Part shown: positions 44,574 through 53,247 of the stretch, piece after piece
Position numbering within the stretch: position 1 is the first letter of the stretch
Layout of the letters: every line of letters starts with the position of its first letter
Assembly (NCBI RefSeq): GCF_014303735.1
Contig: NZ_CP060296.1
Coordinates: 1,995,501 to 2,059,500 of the forward strand
Direction of reading: 5' to 3'
From: Variovorax sp. PAMC28562
GTDB taxonomy: Bacteria; Pseudomonadota; Gammaproteobacteria; Burkholderiales; Burkholderiaceae_C
DNA: 64,000 nucleotides
Made by a program: the position numbers and the translations under genes
The notes under the pieces: model-generated
The model's input: the letters and a program-made list of their open reading frames with translations, nothing else
The model's database searches: none
Told to the model about the DNA's origin: nothing

Positions 44574-46118
44574 TCAAGCCTTCAGGAACAGCCGATAGAC
44601 CGGGTTGGCGGTTTCGTCGACATACGGATAACCGAGTGTTTCGAGAAATTCGCTAAAGGCGCCATGGTCGGCCGCGGGTACCTGGAGCCCGACCAGAATT
44701 CGGCCGTAGTCTGCGCCCTGGTTGCGGTAGTGAAACAGGCTGATGTTCCAGTTCGGCCGCATCAGGCTCAAGAACTTCAACAGAGCGCCCGGCCGCTCCG
44801 GGAACACGAAGCGCAGCAGTCGTTCTTCATGCGCGAGCCCTGTCCGGCCGCCGACCATGTGGCGAATGTGCTCCTTGGCCAACTCGTCGTGCGTGAGATC
44901 GATCGTGCCGAACCCGTGCGCGACGAAGGTGTCGGCAATCGTCTTCGATTCGCCACGCGTCGAGGTCGTGAGGCCGACGAACACATGCGCCTCGCTGGCG
45001 TCGCTGATGCGGTAGTTGAACTCGGTGACGTTGCGTGATGCACCCGGCACCTCGCCCACCAGTTCGCAGAAGCGGCGAAAGCTGCCGCGCTCTTCAGGAA
45101 TGGTGACGGCGAAAAGTGCTTCGCGTTCTTCGCCGACTTCGGCCCGTTCCGCGACGAAGCGCAAGCGGTCGAAGTTCATGTTGGCGCCGCACAGGATCAC
45201 TGCGTAGGTTTCGCCGCGCGTGCCGTGCGTTTCCACGTACTGCTTGACGGCGGCCACGGCCAATGCGCCCGCTGGCTCGACGATGCTGCGCGTGTCGATG
45301 AACACGTCCTTGATGCCGGCGCACACGGCATCGGTGTCGACCGTCATGAACTCGTCGACCAGGTCAGCAGCGATGCGAAAAGTCTCTTCGCCGACCAGCT
45401 TGACGGCCGTCCCATCGGAGAACAAGCCCACATCGACGAGCGTCACGCGTCGTTTGGCTGCGACCGATTGCATCATCGCGTCGGAGTCGCTCATTTGCAC
45501 GCCGATGACCTTGATCTCGGGTCGAACGGCCTTGATGTAGTTGGCCACGCCGGAGATCAAGCCGCCGCCGCCGATGGCGACGAACACCGCATCGAGTCGA
45601 CCCTGATGTTGGCGCAGGATTTCCATGGCGATGGTGCCCTGGCCGGCAATGACATCGGGGTCATCGAACGGATGGACGAAAGTCAGGCCCTGTGCCGTTT
45701 GCAGTTCGAGCGCATGTGCATAGGCGTCGGAGTAGCTGTCGCCGTGCAGATGCACTTCACCGCCCAGCGCGCGCACTGCGTTTACCTTGAGTTCGGGCGT
45801 GGTAACCGGCATCACCACCACCGCGCGTGCGCCGAGTTTTTGCGCGCCCAGCGCCACGCCTTGCGCATGGTTACCGGCCGAAGCGCAGATCACGCCGTTC
45901 GCCAACTGTTGGGCGCTCAGGTGCGCCATCTTGTTGTACGCGCCGCGCAGCTTGAAGCTGAACACGGGTTGCTGGTCTTCGCGCTTGAGCAGAACCGTAT
46001 TGCCGAGGCGAGCGCTCAACGCCTTGGCAGGTTCCAGCGCGGATTCGACCGCCACGTCGTACACGCGCGCCGTCAGGATCTTCTTCAGATAGTCGGCGGG
46101 AGTGAGCGAGGTGGGCAT
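44574..46118 (-). CDS. ilvA: Biosynthetic threonine ammonia-lyase IlvA
   Basis: This 514-residue PLP enzyme deaminates threonine to 2-oxobutyrate, the first step of isoleucine synthesis. The PLP lysine is in SFKLRGAYNK and the phosphate-binding loop in GGGGLISG. Two ACT-like regulatory domains (about 330-420 and 425-510, ending GYPYVDETANPVYRLFL) make it the allosteric, isoleucine-inhibited form. The ATG at 46118 was chosen because upstream in-frame codons run through a terminator hairpin. The hairpin and promoter upstream suggest an extra layer of control. Confidence 0.94.
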   Translation of the reverse strand: MPTSLTPADYLKKILTARVYDVAVESALEPAKALSARLGNTVLLKREDQQPVFSFKLRGAYNKMAHLSAQQLANGVICASAGNHAQGVALGAQKLGARAVVVMPVTTPELKVNAVRALGGEVHLHGDSYSDAYAHALELQTAQGLTFVHPFDDPDVIAGQGTIAMEILRQHQGRLDAVFVAIGGGGLISGVANYIKAVRPEIKVIGVQMSDSDAMMQSVAAKRRVTLVDVGLFSDGTAVKLVGEETFRIAADLVDEFMTVDTDAVCAGIKDVFIDTRSIVEPAGALAVAAVKQYVETHGTRGETYAVILCGANMNFDRLRFVAERAEVGEEREALFAVTIPEERGSFRRFCELVGEVPGASRNVTEFNYRISDASEAHVFVGLTTSTRGESKTIADTFVAHGFGTIDLTHDELAKEHIRHMVGGRTGLAHEERLLRFVFPERPGALLKFLSLMRPNWNISLFHYRNQGADYGRILVGLQVPAADHGAFSEFLETLGYPYVDETANPVYRLFLKA

Positions 46119-46143
46119 GGGGCCGCGATCATAGTGCGCCCAA

Positions 46144-46175
46144 GAAAAAAGCCCCGGGTCTTGCGACTCGGGGCT
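46144..46175 (-). terminator. Strong rho-independent terminator just upstream of ilvA
   Basis: On the minus strand AGCCCCG pairs with CGGGGCT (plus positions 46169-46175 and 46150-46156) with a 12-base loop, and six T's follow at once (46150 down to 46145). It points toward ilvA and lies 26 bases before its ATG. It therefore ends a short transcript, or acts as an attenuator. Confidence 0.8.
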
Positions 46176-46232
46176 AAATCCACCAATTGGAAGGGTGGAG
46201 GAGACAACCGGTGCTTCCTTGCGGAGGCGATG
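46145..46232 (-). ncRNA. Candidate ~88-nt small RNA or ilvA leader
   Basis: A promoter-like pair (TTGCAA, 16 bases, TATACT) and the strong terminator bracket about 88 bases with no convincing ORF. The predicted RNA has a single-stranded CUCCUCC segment (plus positions 46197-46203), complementary to Shine-Dalgarno sequences. It also has a small stem CCACC/GGUGG (46180-46184 with 46194-46198 on the plus strand) and then the terminator stem. That composition is typical of trans-acting small RNAs that block translation starts. It could instead be an attenuated ilvA leader; no isoleucine-rich leader peptide is visible. Confidence 0.5.
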
Positions 46233-46238
46233 AAATAA

Positions 46239-46266
46239 AGTATATCGACAGTTTGTTGCATTGCAA
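46239..46266 (-). promoter_or_regulatory. Sigma-70-like promoter for the leader/small RNA
   Basis: On the minus strand the -35 TTGCAA (46266-46261) and -10 TATACT (46244-46239) are separated by 16 bases. A start of transcription near 46232 would yield the short RNA described, and ilvA mRNA when the terminator is passed. Confidence 0.55.
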
Positions 46267-46269
46267 CAA
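46253..46269. promoter_or_regulatory. TTGTTGC-ATT-GCAACAA dyad overlapping the promoter
   Basis: This perfect 7-3-7 inverted repeat overlaps the -35 box, about 83 bases upstream of the divergent osmC-like gene. It resembles the GTTGCACC-GGTGCAAC palindrome upstream of the porin gene (47542-47557). A shared regulator is possible but unproven. Confidence 0.45.
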
Positions 46270-46351
46270 GCGACCGACGCTTTTCGCATACACAAACCAA
46301 CTTGCAGTGTGATTTTTTTGCCTGCGACCCCGACCTTATGGAGCTACGACG

Positions 46352-46801
46352 ATGGAATGCACAGTGAGCTGGACTGGAAATGCCGGCACGCAATCGGCAA
46401 TGGGCTTTGTCGCAGAAACCGGCAGTGGCCACGTTTTGACAATGGACGGCGCAGTGGACGAGACGAAACCTGAAAACGGTGGGCGCAATCAGGCGCCGCG
46501 TCCGATGGAAACGCTTTTGGCCGGCACCGGTGGTTGTACTGCGTATGACGTGGTAATGATCTTGAAGCGCGGGCGCCACAAGGTCGAGCGTTGCAGCGTC
46601 AAGCTGACCAGCACGCGGGCTGAGAAGGATCCCAAAGTGTTCACAACGATCCATATGCACTTCACCGTCGCCGGCAAAGGCATCCCAGCCTCTGCGGTCG
46701 AGCGTGCCATCGCGCTAAGCCACGACACTTATTGCTCTGCGACCATCATGCTTGGCAAGACGGCTGAGATCACGACCAGTTTCGACCTGATCGAGACTTG
46801 A
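46352..46801 (+). CDS. OsmC-family protein
   Basis: This 149-residue cytoplasmic protein belongs to the OsmC/Ohr superfamily, YhfA-like branch. The two conserved cysteines of the peroxidatic site appear in LAGTGGCTAYDVVM (about residue 62) and DTYCSATIML (about residue 127). Many members reduce organic hydroperoxides with thiols; for the YhfA branch the substrate is not known. A GGAG box lies 9 bases before the ATG. It is divergent from the leader/small RNA promoter and convergent with coq7. Confidence 0.88.
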   Translation: MECTVSWTGNAGTQSAMGFVAETGSGHVLTMDGAVDETKPENGGRNQAPRPMETLLAGTGGCTAYDVVMILKRGRHKVERCSVKLTSTRAEKDPKVFTTIHMHFTVAGKGIPASAVERAIALSHDTYCSATIMLGKTAEITTSFDLIET

Positions 46802-46816
46802 TCGGCTTAATCCTGC

Positions 46817-47455
46817 TCATATGCGATGCGCGACGGTCGTCATCACCCGTGATACGAGCTTCATCATTGCCTTGGCCGGCGCGGGCAGTTCCTTAGCGCC
46901 GGCGCTCCATGCCTCTGCTGCGTGGCGCGCTTCGTCCATCTTCATTTGCACGATCACTGCGCGCGATTCGCGATCAGCTGCCGGCAGACGGTCCAGATGG
47001 CCGTCGAGATGCGCCTCGACCTGCTTTTCCGTCTCTGCGACGAAGCCCAGACTCCAGCGATCGCCCAGGCGGCCCGCCAACAATCCCAGCCCGAAAGCGC
47101 CCGCATACCAGAGCGGATTGAGCAGCGACGGGCGCGCGCCCAATGCCTCCAGCCGCTCATGCGTCCAGGACAGGTGGTCGGTTTCCTCGCGAGCGGCGTG
47201 CAGGAAGTGATCGCGCAGACTTTTGTCCTTGGTGACGGCGGCCTGTGCCGTGTACAGCGCCTGAGCGCAGACCTCGCCGACATGGTTCACTCGCATCAGC
47301 GCGCCGGCTTCGCGCCGCTCGATGTCGGTCAGTGCGAGTGGAGCAGCATCTGTCGCTGCCGCCGAGGGGATGGGTCGCGTCGCGTACGGCGCGGCAAAAA
47401 GGGTCCGAAGTGCTGCGTCGGCTGCAATCAAAAGGGGGTCAAGGGACGAACTCAT
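46817..47455 (-). CDS. coq7: Demethoxyubiquinone hydroxylase Coq7
   Basis: This 212-residue di-iron carboxylate protein performs the last hydroxylation in ubiquinone synthesis. Iron ligands are visible in [35 protein letters not shown] and [13 protein letters not shown]. The C-terminal half contains a hydrophobic segment [15 protein letters not shown] for membrane association. The ATG at 47455 was chosen; an in-frame start 24 bases upstream is possible. It is divergent from the porin with a 283-base intergenic region. Confidence 0.92.
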   Translation of the reverse strand: MSSSLDPLLIAADAALRTLFAAPYATRPIPSAAATDAAPLALTDIERREAGALMRVNHVGEVCAQALYTAQAAVTKDKSLRDHFLHAAREETDHLSWTHERLEALGARPSLLNPLWYAGAFGLGLLAGRLGDRWSLGFVAETEKQVEAHLDGHLDRLPAADRESRAVIVQMKMDEARHAAEAWSAGAKELPAPAKAMMKLVSRVMTTVAHRI

Positions 47456-47541
47456 GACCTTATTTGAACCGAAGCGCAATCACCTCGCCGTTGTGCACTT
47501 TCTATTTCACATCACGGCACCGAGGAGGCTTTCAGTCCTTT

Positions 47542-47557
47542 GTTGCACCGGTGCAAC
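47542..47557. promoter_or_regulatory. 16-bp palindrome in the coq7-porin intergenic region
   Basis: GTTGCACC-GGTGCAAC is a perfect palindrome about 180 bases upstream of the porin ATG and 87 bases from coq7. A related half-site, GGTGCAATAGCAACAA, occurs at 47615-47630. Together with the dyad at 46253 this suggests a GTTGCA-type operator family. The remaining intergenic DNA holds a plausible porin promoter (TTGCCC, 17 bases, TGCAAT) and an isolated AAGGAGG at about 47641 that precedes no clear ORF. Confidence 0.5.
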
Positions 47558-47738
47558 GAAACACGCGGACCCGCCGCCTTTTCGGGCGAATTGTTTTGCC
47601 CTGTCGCGGCTGCTCTGGTGCAATAGCAACAACTTCCCAAAAGGAGGTTGGCCCGGGGTCCGGTGGGAGCACAAAAGTGCACAAGCACAGTGAACCCTCC
47701 GCACCGGAGCCCTATGTTTAACCTTGGAGAAACTTGCA

Positions 47739-49049
47739 ATGAAAAAATCTCTAGTTGCTTTGGCTGCCCTGGCTGTTGCCGGTATTGCCTCGGCTCAGTC
47801 GTCCGTCACGCTGTTCGGTGTGGTCGACGCTTCGGTCAGCCATTACTCGTCCAAAGCCGAGTTGGCCAACCCGTTCGCAGTGGCACCCTTCGCGGTTCCT
47901 ACCGGCATCAAGCAAAGCCAGACCGTTCTCGGCAATTCGGGCTACAACTCGAGCCGTCTCGGCTTCCGTGGTACGGAAGATCTCGGCGGCGGCTTGGCTG
48001 CAAGCTTCTGGCTTGAATCCAGCATGTCCAATGACGACGGTGCCAAGGCTCTCGGCAACTTCAACCGTCGCTCGACGGTGAGCTTGTCCGGTGGTTTCGG
48101 TGAAGTTCGTCTGGGCCGTGACTACACCGCCACGTTCTGGAACGACACCGTTTTTGATCCGTTCGGCACCAATGGCGTCGGCAGCAGCGCAATCTTCGGC
48201 TCGAACCTCCGTTTGGCGTCGTTGCGTGGCCCAGGTGCTGCTTCAGGCGGCTCCGGCAGCGACACGTACGTTCGTACCAGCAACTCCATCGGCTACTTCC
48301 TTCCGCCTAACCTCGGTGGTTTCTACGGCCAAGTGCAATACGCACTGCCTGAAACCGTCAAGAACAGCGGTCTCGAGCAGTCGCAAAAGGGTCGTTATGT
48401 TGGCGGTCGCTTCGGCTACGCCAATGGACCTCTGGACGTGGCAGTTGCCTACGGCCAAAGCACGGCTGCAGACACTCCTTCGGTCGTGACTGGCCTCGTG
48501 ATCGGTAACAGCCAGCAGCGCAAGATCGACACGCTGAACCTCGGCGCTTCGTATGACTTCGGTCCTGCAAAGCTGTTCGCTGAACTGTCGCAAGCCAAGG
48601 ACAAGAACAAGCTGGGCACCTCCGCTGCGATCGCAGGTCTTCCTTACTTCGTGACCACGAGCCAGACCGACAAGTACAACGGTGCTTTGGTGGGTGTGAC
48701 TGTTCCCGTCGGTGCAGGCCTGATTCGCGCTTCGTACTCGCGTGTCAAGTTCAGCAACGGTGCAACGCCTGTCGTCAACGTGCAAAACTTCTTCAGCACG
48801 TCGAACTTCGACTCTACGGCTAACCAGTTGGCGCTCGGCTACGTGCACAACCTGTCGAAGCGCACGGCTCTGTACGCTACGATCGCAAAGCTGAAGATCA
48901 CCGACGGCCAGAACAGCGCAGTCCTCGGCGGCCAGTCCATTGCTCAAAGCAATGGCACGAACCCAACCGGTGGCGTGGGCAATTCGCCAGCTGGCTACAC
49001 CCAGCGCAGCTCGATGGGCTACGACTTCGGCGTTCGCCACTCGTTCTAA
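47739..49049 (+). CDS. Gram-negative outer-membrane porin (Omp32-like)
   Basis: This 436-residue porin has a signal peptide cleaved at ASA|Q (residue 19) and mature start SSVTLFGVVDASVSHYSS, typical of beta-proteobacterial trimeric 16-strand porins. Blocks SRLGFRGTEDLGGGLAASFW, VGLGRDYTATFW-like LGRDYTATFWND and the C-terminal GYDFGVRHSF, ending in Phe for BAM recognition, are diagnostic. The start is the ATG at 47739 with GGAG 9 bases upstream; codon use is visibly biased as in highly expressed genes. A long regulated upstream region and a strong terminator support a monocistronic abundant mRNA. Confidence 0.94.
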   Translation: MKKSLVALAALAVAGIASAQSSVTLFGVVDASVSHYSSKAELANPFAVAPFAVPTGIKQSQTVLGNSGYNSSRLGFRGTEDLGGGLAASFWLESSMSNDDGAKALGNFNRRSTVSLSGGFGEVRLGRDYTATFWNDTVFDPFGTNGVGSSAIFGSNLRLASLRGPGAASGGSGSDTYVRTSNSIGYFLPPNLGGFYGQVQYALPETVKNSGLEQSQKGRYVGGRFGYANGPLDVAVAYGQSTAADTPSVVTGLVIGNSQQRKIDTLNLGASYDFGPAKLFAELSQAKDKNKLGTSAAIAGLPYFVTTSQTDKYNGALVGVTVPVGAGLIRASYSRVKFSNGATPVVNVQNFFSTSNFDSTANQLALGYVHNLSKRTALYATIAKLKITDGQNSAVLGGQSIAQSNGTNPTGGVGNSPAGYTQRSSMGYDFGVRHSF

Positions 49050-49088
49050 TTTGACACTGGCCTTGCCAGTTCAAGTTTGAAAACGATA

Positions 49089-49122
49089 AAAGCCACTCGA
49101 CGCAAGTCGAGTGGCTTTTTTT
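49089..49122 (+). terminator. Strong rho-independent terminator of the porin gene
   Basis: AAAGCCACTCGAC pairs perfectly with GTCGAGTGGCTTT (13 bp, GCAA tetraloop) and a run of T's follows. It lies about 40 bases after the porin stop. The A-rich left arm would also make it a terminator for transcription in the opposite direction. Confidence 0.95.
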
Positions 49123-49213
49123 ATGTTTTTAGCCATAGGCCGGCACAGCCCTTGCACGTCTCTCCGCACAGCGCTTTGCCTTTCTCTCCGTCACCCTCGT
49201 TAGTGCCTCACTG

Positions 49214-50194
49214 ATGCTCGTTTTTATTCTGCGCCGTTTGTTCCAGGCGGTCATCGTCATGGTGGTCGTGGCTTTCGTGGCCTTCCTGCTGTTCCAGTAC
49301 GTGGGTGACCCGGTCGTGTTCTTGCTCGGGCAAGACGCCAAGCCCGAGCAGATCCAGCAACTCAGAGTCGATCTCGGTTTCGACAAACCCTTCGCGGTGC
49401 AGTTCTGGCACTTCCTGATCAACGCGGCGCAAGGTGAATTCGGCCTCAGCCTGCGGCAGGGCGCGAAGGTGTCTAGGCTGATCGCTGAGCGCTTGCCCGC
49501 CACGCTGGAACTCTCACTGGTCGCTGCGGTGATGGCACTCGCCATTGGGCTGCCGATGGGCGTCTATGCGGCACTGCGTCGCGGCTCGTGGGGTAGCCAG
49601 ACGCTGATGGCGCTGTCGCTCTTGGGCGTCTCGTTGCCGACCTTCCTGATCGGAATTTTGTTGATCCTCGTTTTCTCGGTCTGGCTCGGCTGGTTGCCGA
49701 GCTTCGGCCGCGGTGAGGTCACGCAGCTCGGCTGGTGGTCGACCGGTCTTTTCTCGCGCGATGGCTGGAGTCATCTGATATTGCCGGCGATCACGCTGGC
49801 GGTGTTCCAGCTCACGCTCATCATGCGGCTGGTGCGTGCCGAGATGCTCGAAGTGCTGCGCACCGACTACATCAAGTTCGCGCGGGCAAGAGGCCTGTCC
49901 GACCGCGCGATTCACTTCGGTCATGCGCTGCGCAACACGATGGTGCCTGTCATCACCATCACGGGTCTGCAACTGGGCTCGCTGATTGCCTTCGCGATCA
50001 TCACCGAGACGGTATTCCAGTGGCCCGGCATGGGCCTGCTGTTCATCCAGGCCGTGACCTATGCCGACATTCCGGTGATGGCGGCGTACCTTTGCCTCAT
50101 CGCTCTCATCTTCGTCACGATCAACCTGATCGTCGACCTCATGTATTTCGCAGTTGATCCGAGGCTGCGCATCTCGACTCTTGGGGGACATTGA
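49214..50194 (+). CDS. dppB: Dipeptide/oligopeptide ABC importer permease (DppB-like)
   Basis: This 326-residue inner-membrane permease has six hydrophobic segments, the N terminus LVFILRRLFQAVIVMVVVAF and the EAA loop region around ARARGLSDRAIHFGHALRNT. It pairs with the DppC-like permease encoded 3 kb downstream. It is the first gene of an operon whose order is permease, M20 hydrolase, binding protein, permease, two ATPases. The stop overlaps the ATG of the next gene. The substrate is probably a peptide or acylated amino acid. Confidence 0.9.
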   Translation: MLVFILRRLFQAVIVMVVVAFVAFLLFQYVGDPVVFLLGQDAKPEQIQQLRVDLGFDKPFAVQFWHFLINAAQGEFGLSLRQGAKVSRLIAERLPATLELSLVAAVMALAIGLPMGVYAALRRGSWGSQTLMALSLLGVSLPTFLIGILLILVFSVWLGWLPSFGRGEVTQLGWWSTGLFSRDGWSHLILPAITLAVFQLTLIMRLVRAEMLEVLRTDYIKFARARGLSDRAIHFGHALRNTMVPVITITGLQLGSLIAFAIITETVFQWPGMGLLFIQAVTYADIPVMAAYLCLIALIFVTINLIVDLMYFAVDPRLRISTLGGH

Positions 50195-51477
50195 TGTCAC
50201 GCCTGCAAGTTTCCGGGCGTGCCTTTGCCCACATCGCGGCCTTCTATCCGGAGATCGCCGCCTTCCGGCGCGACCTCCACGTGCATCCGGAACTCGGATT
50301 CGAAGAGGTGTACACCGGCGCCCGCGTCCATGAGGCGCTCAAGGCTTGCGGTGTCGACGAGGTGCACACCGGCATCGGCAAGACCGGACTGGTCGCGGTA
50401 ATCCGCGGTCGCTCGACGGCCAGCAAACGCATGATCGGTCTGCGTGCCGACATGGACGCGCTGCCCATGAAGGAAGACAACGATTTCGCGTGGCGTTCCG
50501 CCAAGTCGGGCCTGATGCATGGTTGCGGCCACGATGGCCACACCGCAATGCTCGTCGGTGCCGCCCGTTACCTTGCCGAGACGCGCAACTTCGACGGCAC
50601 CGCCGTACTCATCTTTCAACCCGGCGAAGAAGGCTACGCCGGTGCGCGCGTGATGATCGAGGACGGTTTGTTCGACCGCTTCCCGGTGCAGTCGGTCTAT
50701 GCCATGCACAACTGGCCGGCCATGCCGGTCGGCACCATCGGCATCAACAGCGGCGCGATGATGGCGGCCGCCGACCGCATCACCATCGAGGTGACGGGCA
50801 AGGGCGGTCATGGTGCGCATGCCTACCTCACGGTCGATCCGGTACTGGTATCGGCCCACATCATCACGGCGGTGCAGAGCATCGTCTCGCGCAACGTGCG
50901 GCCGATCGACTCTGCGGTCATCAGCATTTGCGCGGTGCAGGCAGGCGACATGGGAGCGATGAGCGTGGTGCCTGGCAAGGCTGTGATGGTGGGCACCGTG
51001 CGCACCTTCAGCGCGCAGGTTCAGGCCATGATCGAGCAACGGCTTGGCGAGCTGTGTCGTGCGGTGGCAGCGGGCTTCGGCGCCACGGCGACCGTCACCT
51101 TCGAGCGCATTTACCCCGCCACCGTCAACACGCTGGCAGAAGCCTTGTTTGCCGGCGACGTGGCGCAGGGCCTCGTCGGCGCGCGCAATGTCGAGCGCCA
51201 CATGGAGCCCAGCATGGGCGCCGAAGACTTCTCTTTCATGTTGCAGAAAAAGCCCGGTGCGTATCTGCGCATCGGCCAGGACGCCAAGGGTGGCGCATTT
51301 CTGCACAACAGCCGCTACGACTTCAACGACGAGATATTGCCGCTCGGCGCCGCGCTTCATGCTGGCCTGGTCGAGCAGGGCATGCCCCTTGCAGATGCAG
51401 TTCGCACGCAGGCGACTATCAAGGAAAGCGTGAACTCCGATATGCACCAAAAAGCTGCATCATCGTCAGCTCACTGA
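50194..51477 (+). CDS. M20-family amidohydrolase/aminoacylase
   Basis: This 427-residue cytoplasmic zinc/manganese amidohydrolase (HipO/IAA-aminoacid hydrolase type) cleaves the amide bond of N-acyl amino acids or peptides. Metal-site motifs are HVHPELGFEE, GLRADMDALPM, HGCGHDGHTAML, PGEEGYAGARVMI and a late HMEPSMGAEDF. The GKGGHGAHAYLTVDP block belongs to the dimerisation domain. It sits inside the peptide importer operon, with an overlapping start and a GGGGG box, so it likely processes the imported compound. Confidence 0.9.
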   Translation: MSRLQVSGRAFAHIAAFYPEIAAFRRDLHVHPELGFEEVYTGARVHEALKACGVDEVHTGIGKTGLVAVIRGRSTASKRMIGLRADMDALPMKEDNDFAWRSAKSGLMHGCGHDGHTAMLVGAARYLAETRNFDGTAVLIFQPGEEGYAGARVMIEDGLFDRFPVQSVYAMHNWPAMPVGTIGINSGAMMAAADRITIEVTGKGGHGAHAYLTVDPVLVSAHIITAVQSIVSRNVRPIDSAVISICAVQAGDMGAMSVVPGKAVMVGTVRTFSAQVQAMIEQRLGELCRAVAAGFGATATVTFERIYPATVNTLAEALFAGDVAQGLVGARNVERHMEPSMGAEDFSFMLQKKPGAYLRIGQDAKGGAFLHNSRYDFNDEILPLGAALHAGLVEQGMPLADAVRTQATIKESVNSDMHQKAASSSAH

Positions 51478-51531
51478 CTTGACCTCGTTCATCTCTTTCA
51501 TCCGTTTCCCAAACCCGAGGAGTTTTCCCCC

Positions 51532-53118
51532 ATGAGTTTCAAGCGAAATATGCTCGCAGCGGCAGCGCTGTTCACGCTGACCGCCACCAGTTTGCTGGCC
51601 AACGCGCAGACCATCCGCATCGCGAACCAGGGCGATGCACTGTCGCTCGATCCGCACTCGCTGAACGAGTCGCTGCAACTGAGTACCGATGCCAATGTGT
51701 ACGACACCCTGGTCGGCCGCAACAAAGATCTGACGGTGGCGCCGCTGCTCGCGACGAGCTGGAAGCAGACGTCGCCCACGGTCTGGCGCTTCGAATTGCG
51801 CAAGGGCGTCAAATTTCATGACGGCACACCGTTCACGGCCGACGACGTGCTGTTCAGCTTCGCACGGGCGTCCGGCGAGGGCTCGGACATGAAGTCGAAC
51901 ACCACCGACATCAAGGAAGTGCGCAAGGACGGCGACTTTGCCGTCGAGATTGAAACCAAGGGCCCGTTCCCGATCCTTCCGGACGTCATCACCCAACTCA
52001 TGATCATGAGCAAGAAGTGGTGCGAGGACAACAAGGCGACGACGCCTGTGGACCGCCGCAAGGGCATCGAAAACACCGCCTCCTTCAAGGCCAACGGCAC
52101 CGGCCCGTACCGCGTGCGCGAACGCCAGCCGAACGTACGCACGGTGTTCACCCGCAATCCGACCTACTGGGGAAAGATCGAGGGCAATGTGCAGGAGGTC
52201 ATCTTCACGCCCATCTCGAATCCCGCCACGCGGGTCGCCGCGTTGATTTCGGGTGAAATCGACGTGATGGAGCCGGTGCCAGTACAGGACGTGGCGCGCA
52301 TCAACGCCAGCCCCAACGCCCGCGTCATTGCCGGCCCCGAGCTGCGCACGATTTTTCTCGGCATGGACCAGAAGCGAGACGAGTTGCTCTACTCGAGCGT
52401 CAAGGGAAAGAACCCGTTCAAGGACAAGCGCGTTCGCCAGGCTTTCTATCAAGCCATCGACATCAACGGCATCCAACGCACGGTGATGCGCGGCGCTTCG
52501 CGCCCCACCGCGTTGATGGTCGGTCCCGGCATCAACGGCTGGACCGCCGAGCAAGACAAGCGCCTGCCTTACGACATCGAAGCCGCCAAGAAGCTGTTGG
52601 CGGACGCCGGCTATCCCAACGGCTTCGAAGTGACGATGAACTGTCCGAACGACCGCTATGTGAACGACGGACAGATCTGCCAGAGCGTGGCCGCCAACCT
52701 GGCGCGCATCGGCGTCAAGGTCAACCTCGCGACCGAAACCAAGGGAACCTACTTCCCGAAGATCCTGCGCCGCGACACCAGCTTCTATCTGCTGGGCTGG
52801 ACCCCGACCACGTACGACTCGCACAACGCGCTGACCGCGCTGATGGCTTGCCCGGACGACAAGACCGGCGCGGGCCAGTTCAACCTGGGTGCGTACTGCA
52901 ACGCGAAGGTCGACGAGCTGACCAAGAAGATCCAGTCGGAGACCGACAAGCCAAAGCGCGACGCCATGATCAAGGAAGCCTTTGCGCTGCATACCGACGA
53001 TGTCGGCCATCTGCCTCTGCACCAGCAAGCGCTGGCGTGGGGTGTCAGCAAGAAGGTCGAGCTCACGCAGATGGCCGACAACTACATGCCCTTCAAGTGG
53101 ATGAGCATCAAGCCGTAA
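51532..53118 (+). CDS. dppA: Periplasmic dipeptide/oligopeptide-binding protein (family 5)
   Basis: This 528-residue periplasmic solute-binding protein has a signal peptide ending LANA|QT (residue 25). It has the family 5 sequences DALSLDPHSLNESLQLS, VWRFELRKGVKFHDGTPFTADDV and TGPYRVRERQPN. It delivers the substrate to the DppB/DppC channel. A GGAG box precedes the ATG. A gap of 129 bases before dppC is the largest in the operon, consistent with extra binding-protein mRNA. The ligand cannot be read from sequence. Confidence 0.9.
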   Translation: MSFKRNMLAAAALFTLTATSLLANAQTIRIANQGDALSLDPHSLNESLQLSTDANVYDTLVGRNKDLTVAPLLATSWKQTSPTVWRFELRKGVKFHDGTPFTADDVLFSFARASGEGSDMKSNTTDIKEVRKDGDFAVEIETKGPFPILPDVITQLMIMSKKWCEDNKATTPVDRRKGIENTASFKANGTGPYRVRERQPNVRTVFTRNPTYWGKIEGNVQEVIFTPISNPATRVAALISGEIDVMEPVPVQDVARINASPNARVIAGPELRTIFLGMDQKRDELLYSSVKGKNPFKDKRVRQAFYQAIDINGIQRTVMRGASRPTALMVGPGINGWTAEQDKRLPYDIEAAKKLLADAGYPNGFEVTMNCPNDRYVNDGQICQSVAANLARIGVKVNLATETKGTYFPKILRRDTSFYLLGWTPTTYDSHNALTALMACPDDKTGAGQFNLGAYCNAKVDELTKKIQSETDKPKRDAMIKEAFALHTDDVGHLPLHQQALAWGVSKKVELTQMADNYMPFKWMSIKP

Positions 53119-53247
53119 ACGTCGATTTCCGCATCGCTTAGACAGAAGACAAAAGCAGACATAGGTCGCGCCGGCCGCAGTGGCGGGCGCGATCTTTGCA
53201 GCACCTTGCATCGAATACTTGCATTGAATGTTGCCACTCTCCCCACA

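Noticed and set aside
46145-46232. Classic peptide-mediated attenuation of ilvA
   Set aside because: No leader ORF with Ile/Val/Leu codons could be found between the promoter and terminator; kept only as a small RNA or unspecified leader.
47640-48016. Near-perfect Shine-Dalgarno AAGGAGG followed by a possible small ORF in the porin leader
   Set aside because: The only start nearby is TTG, the ORF runs into the porin gene in another frame, and the product has no sensible features.
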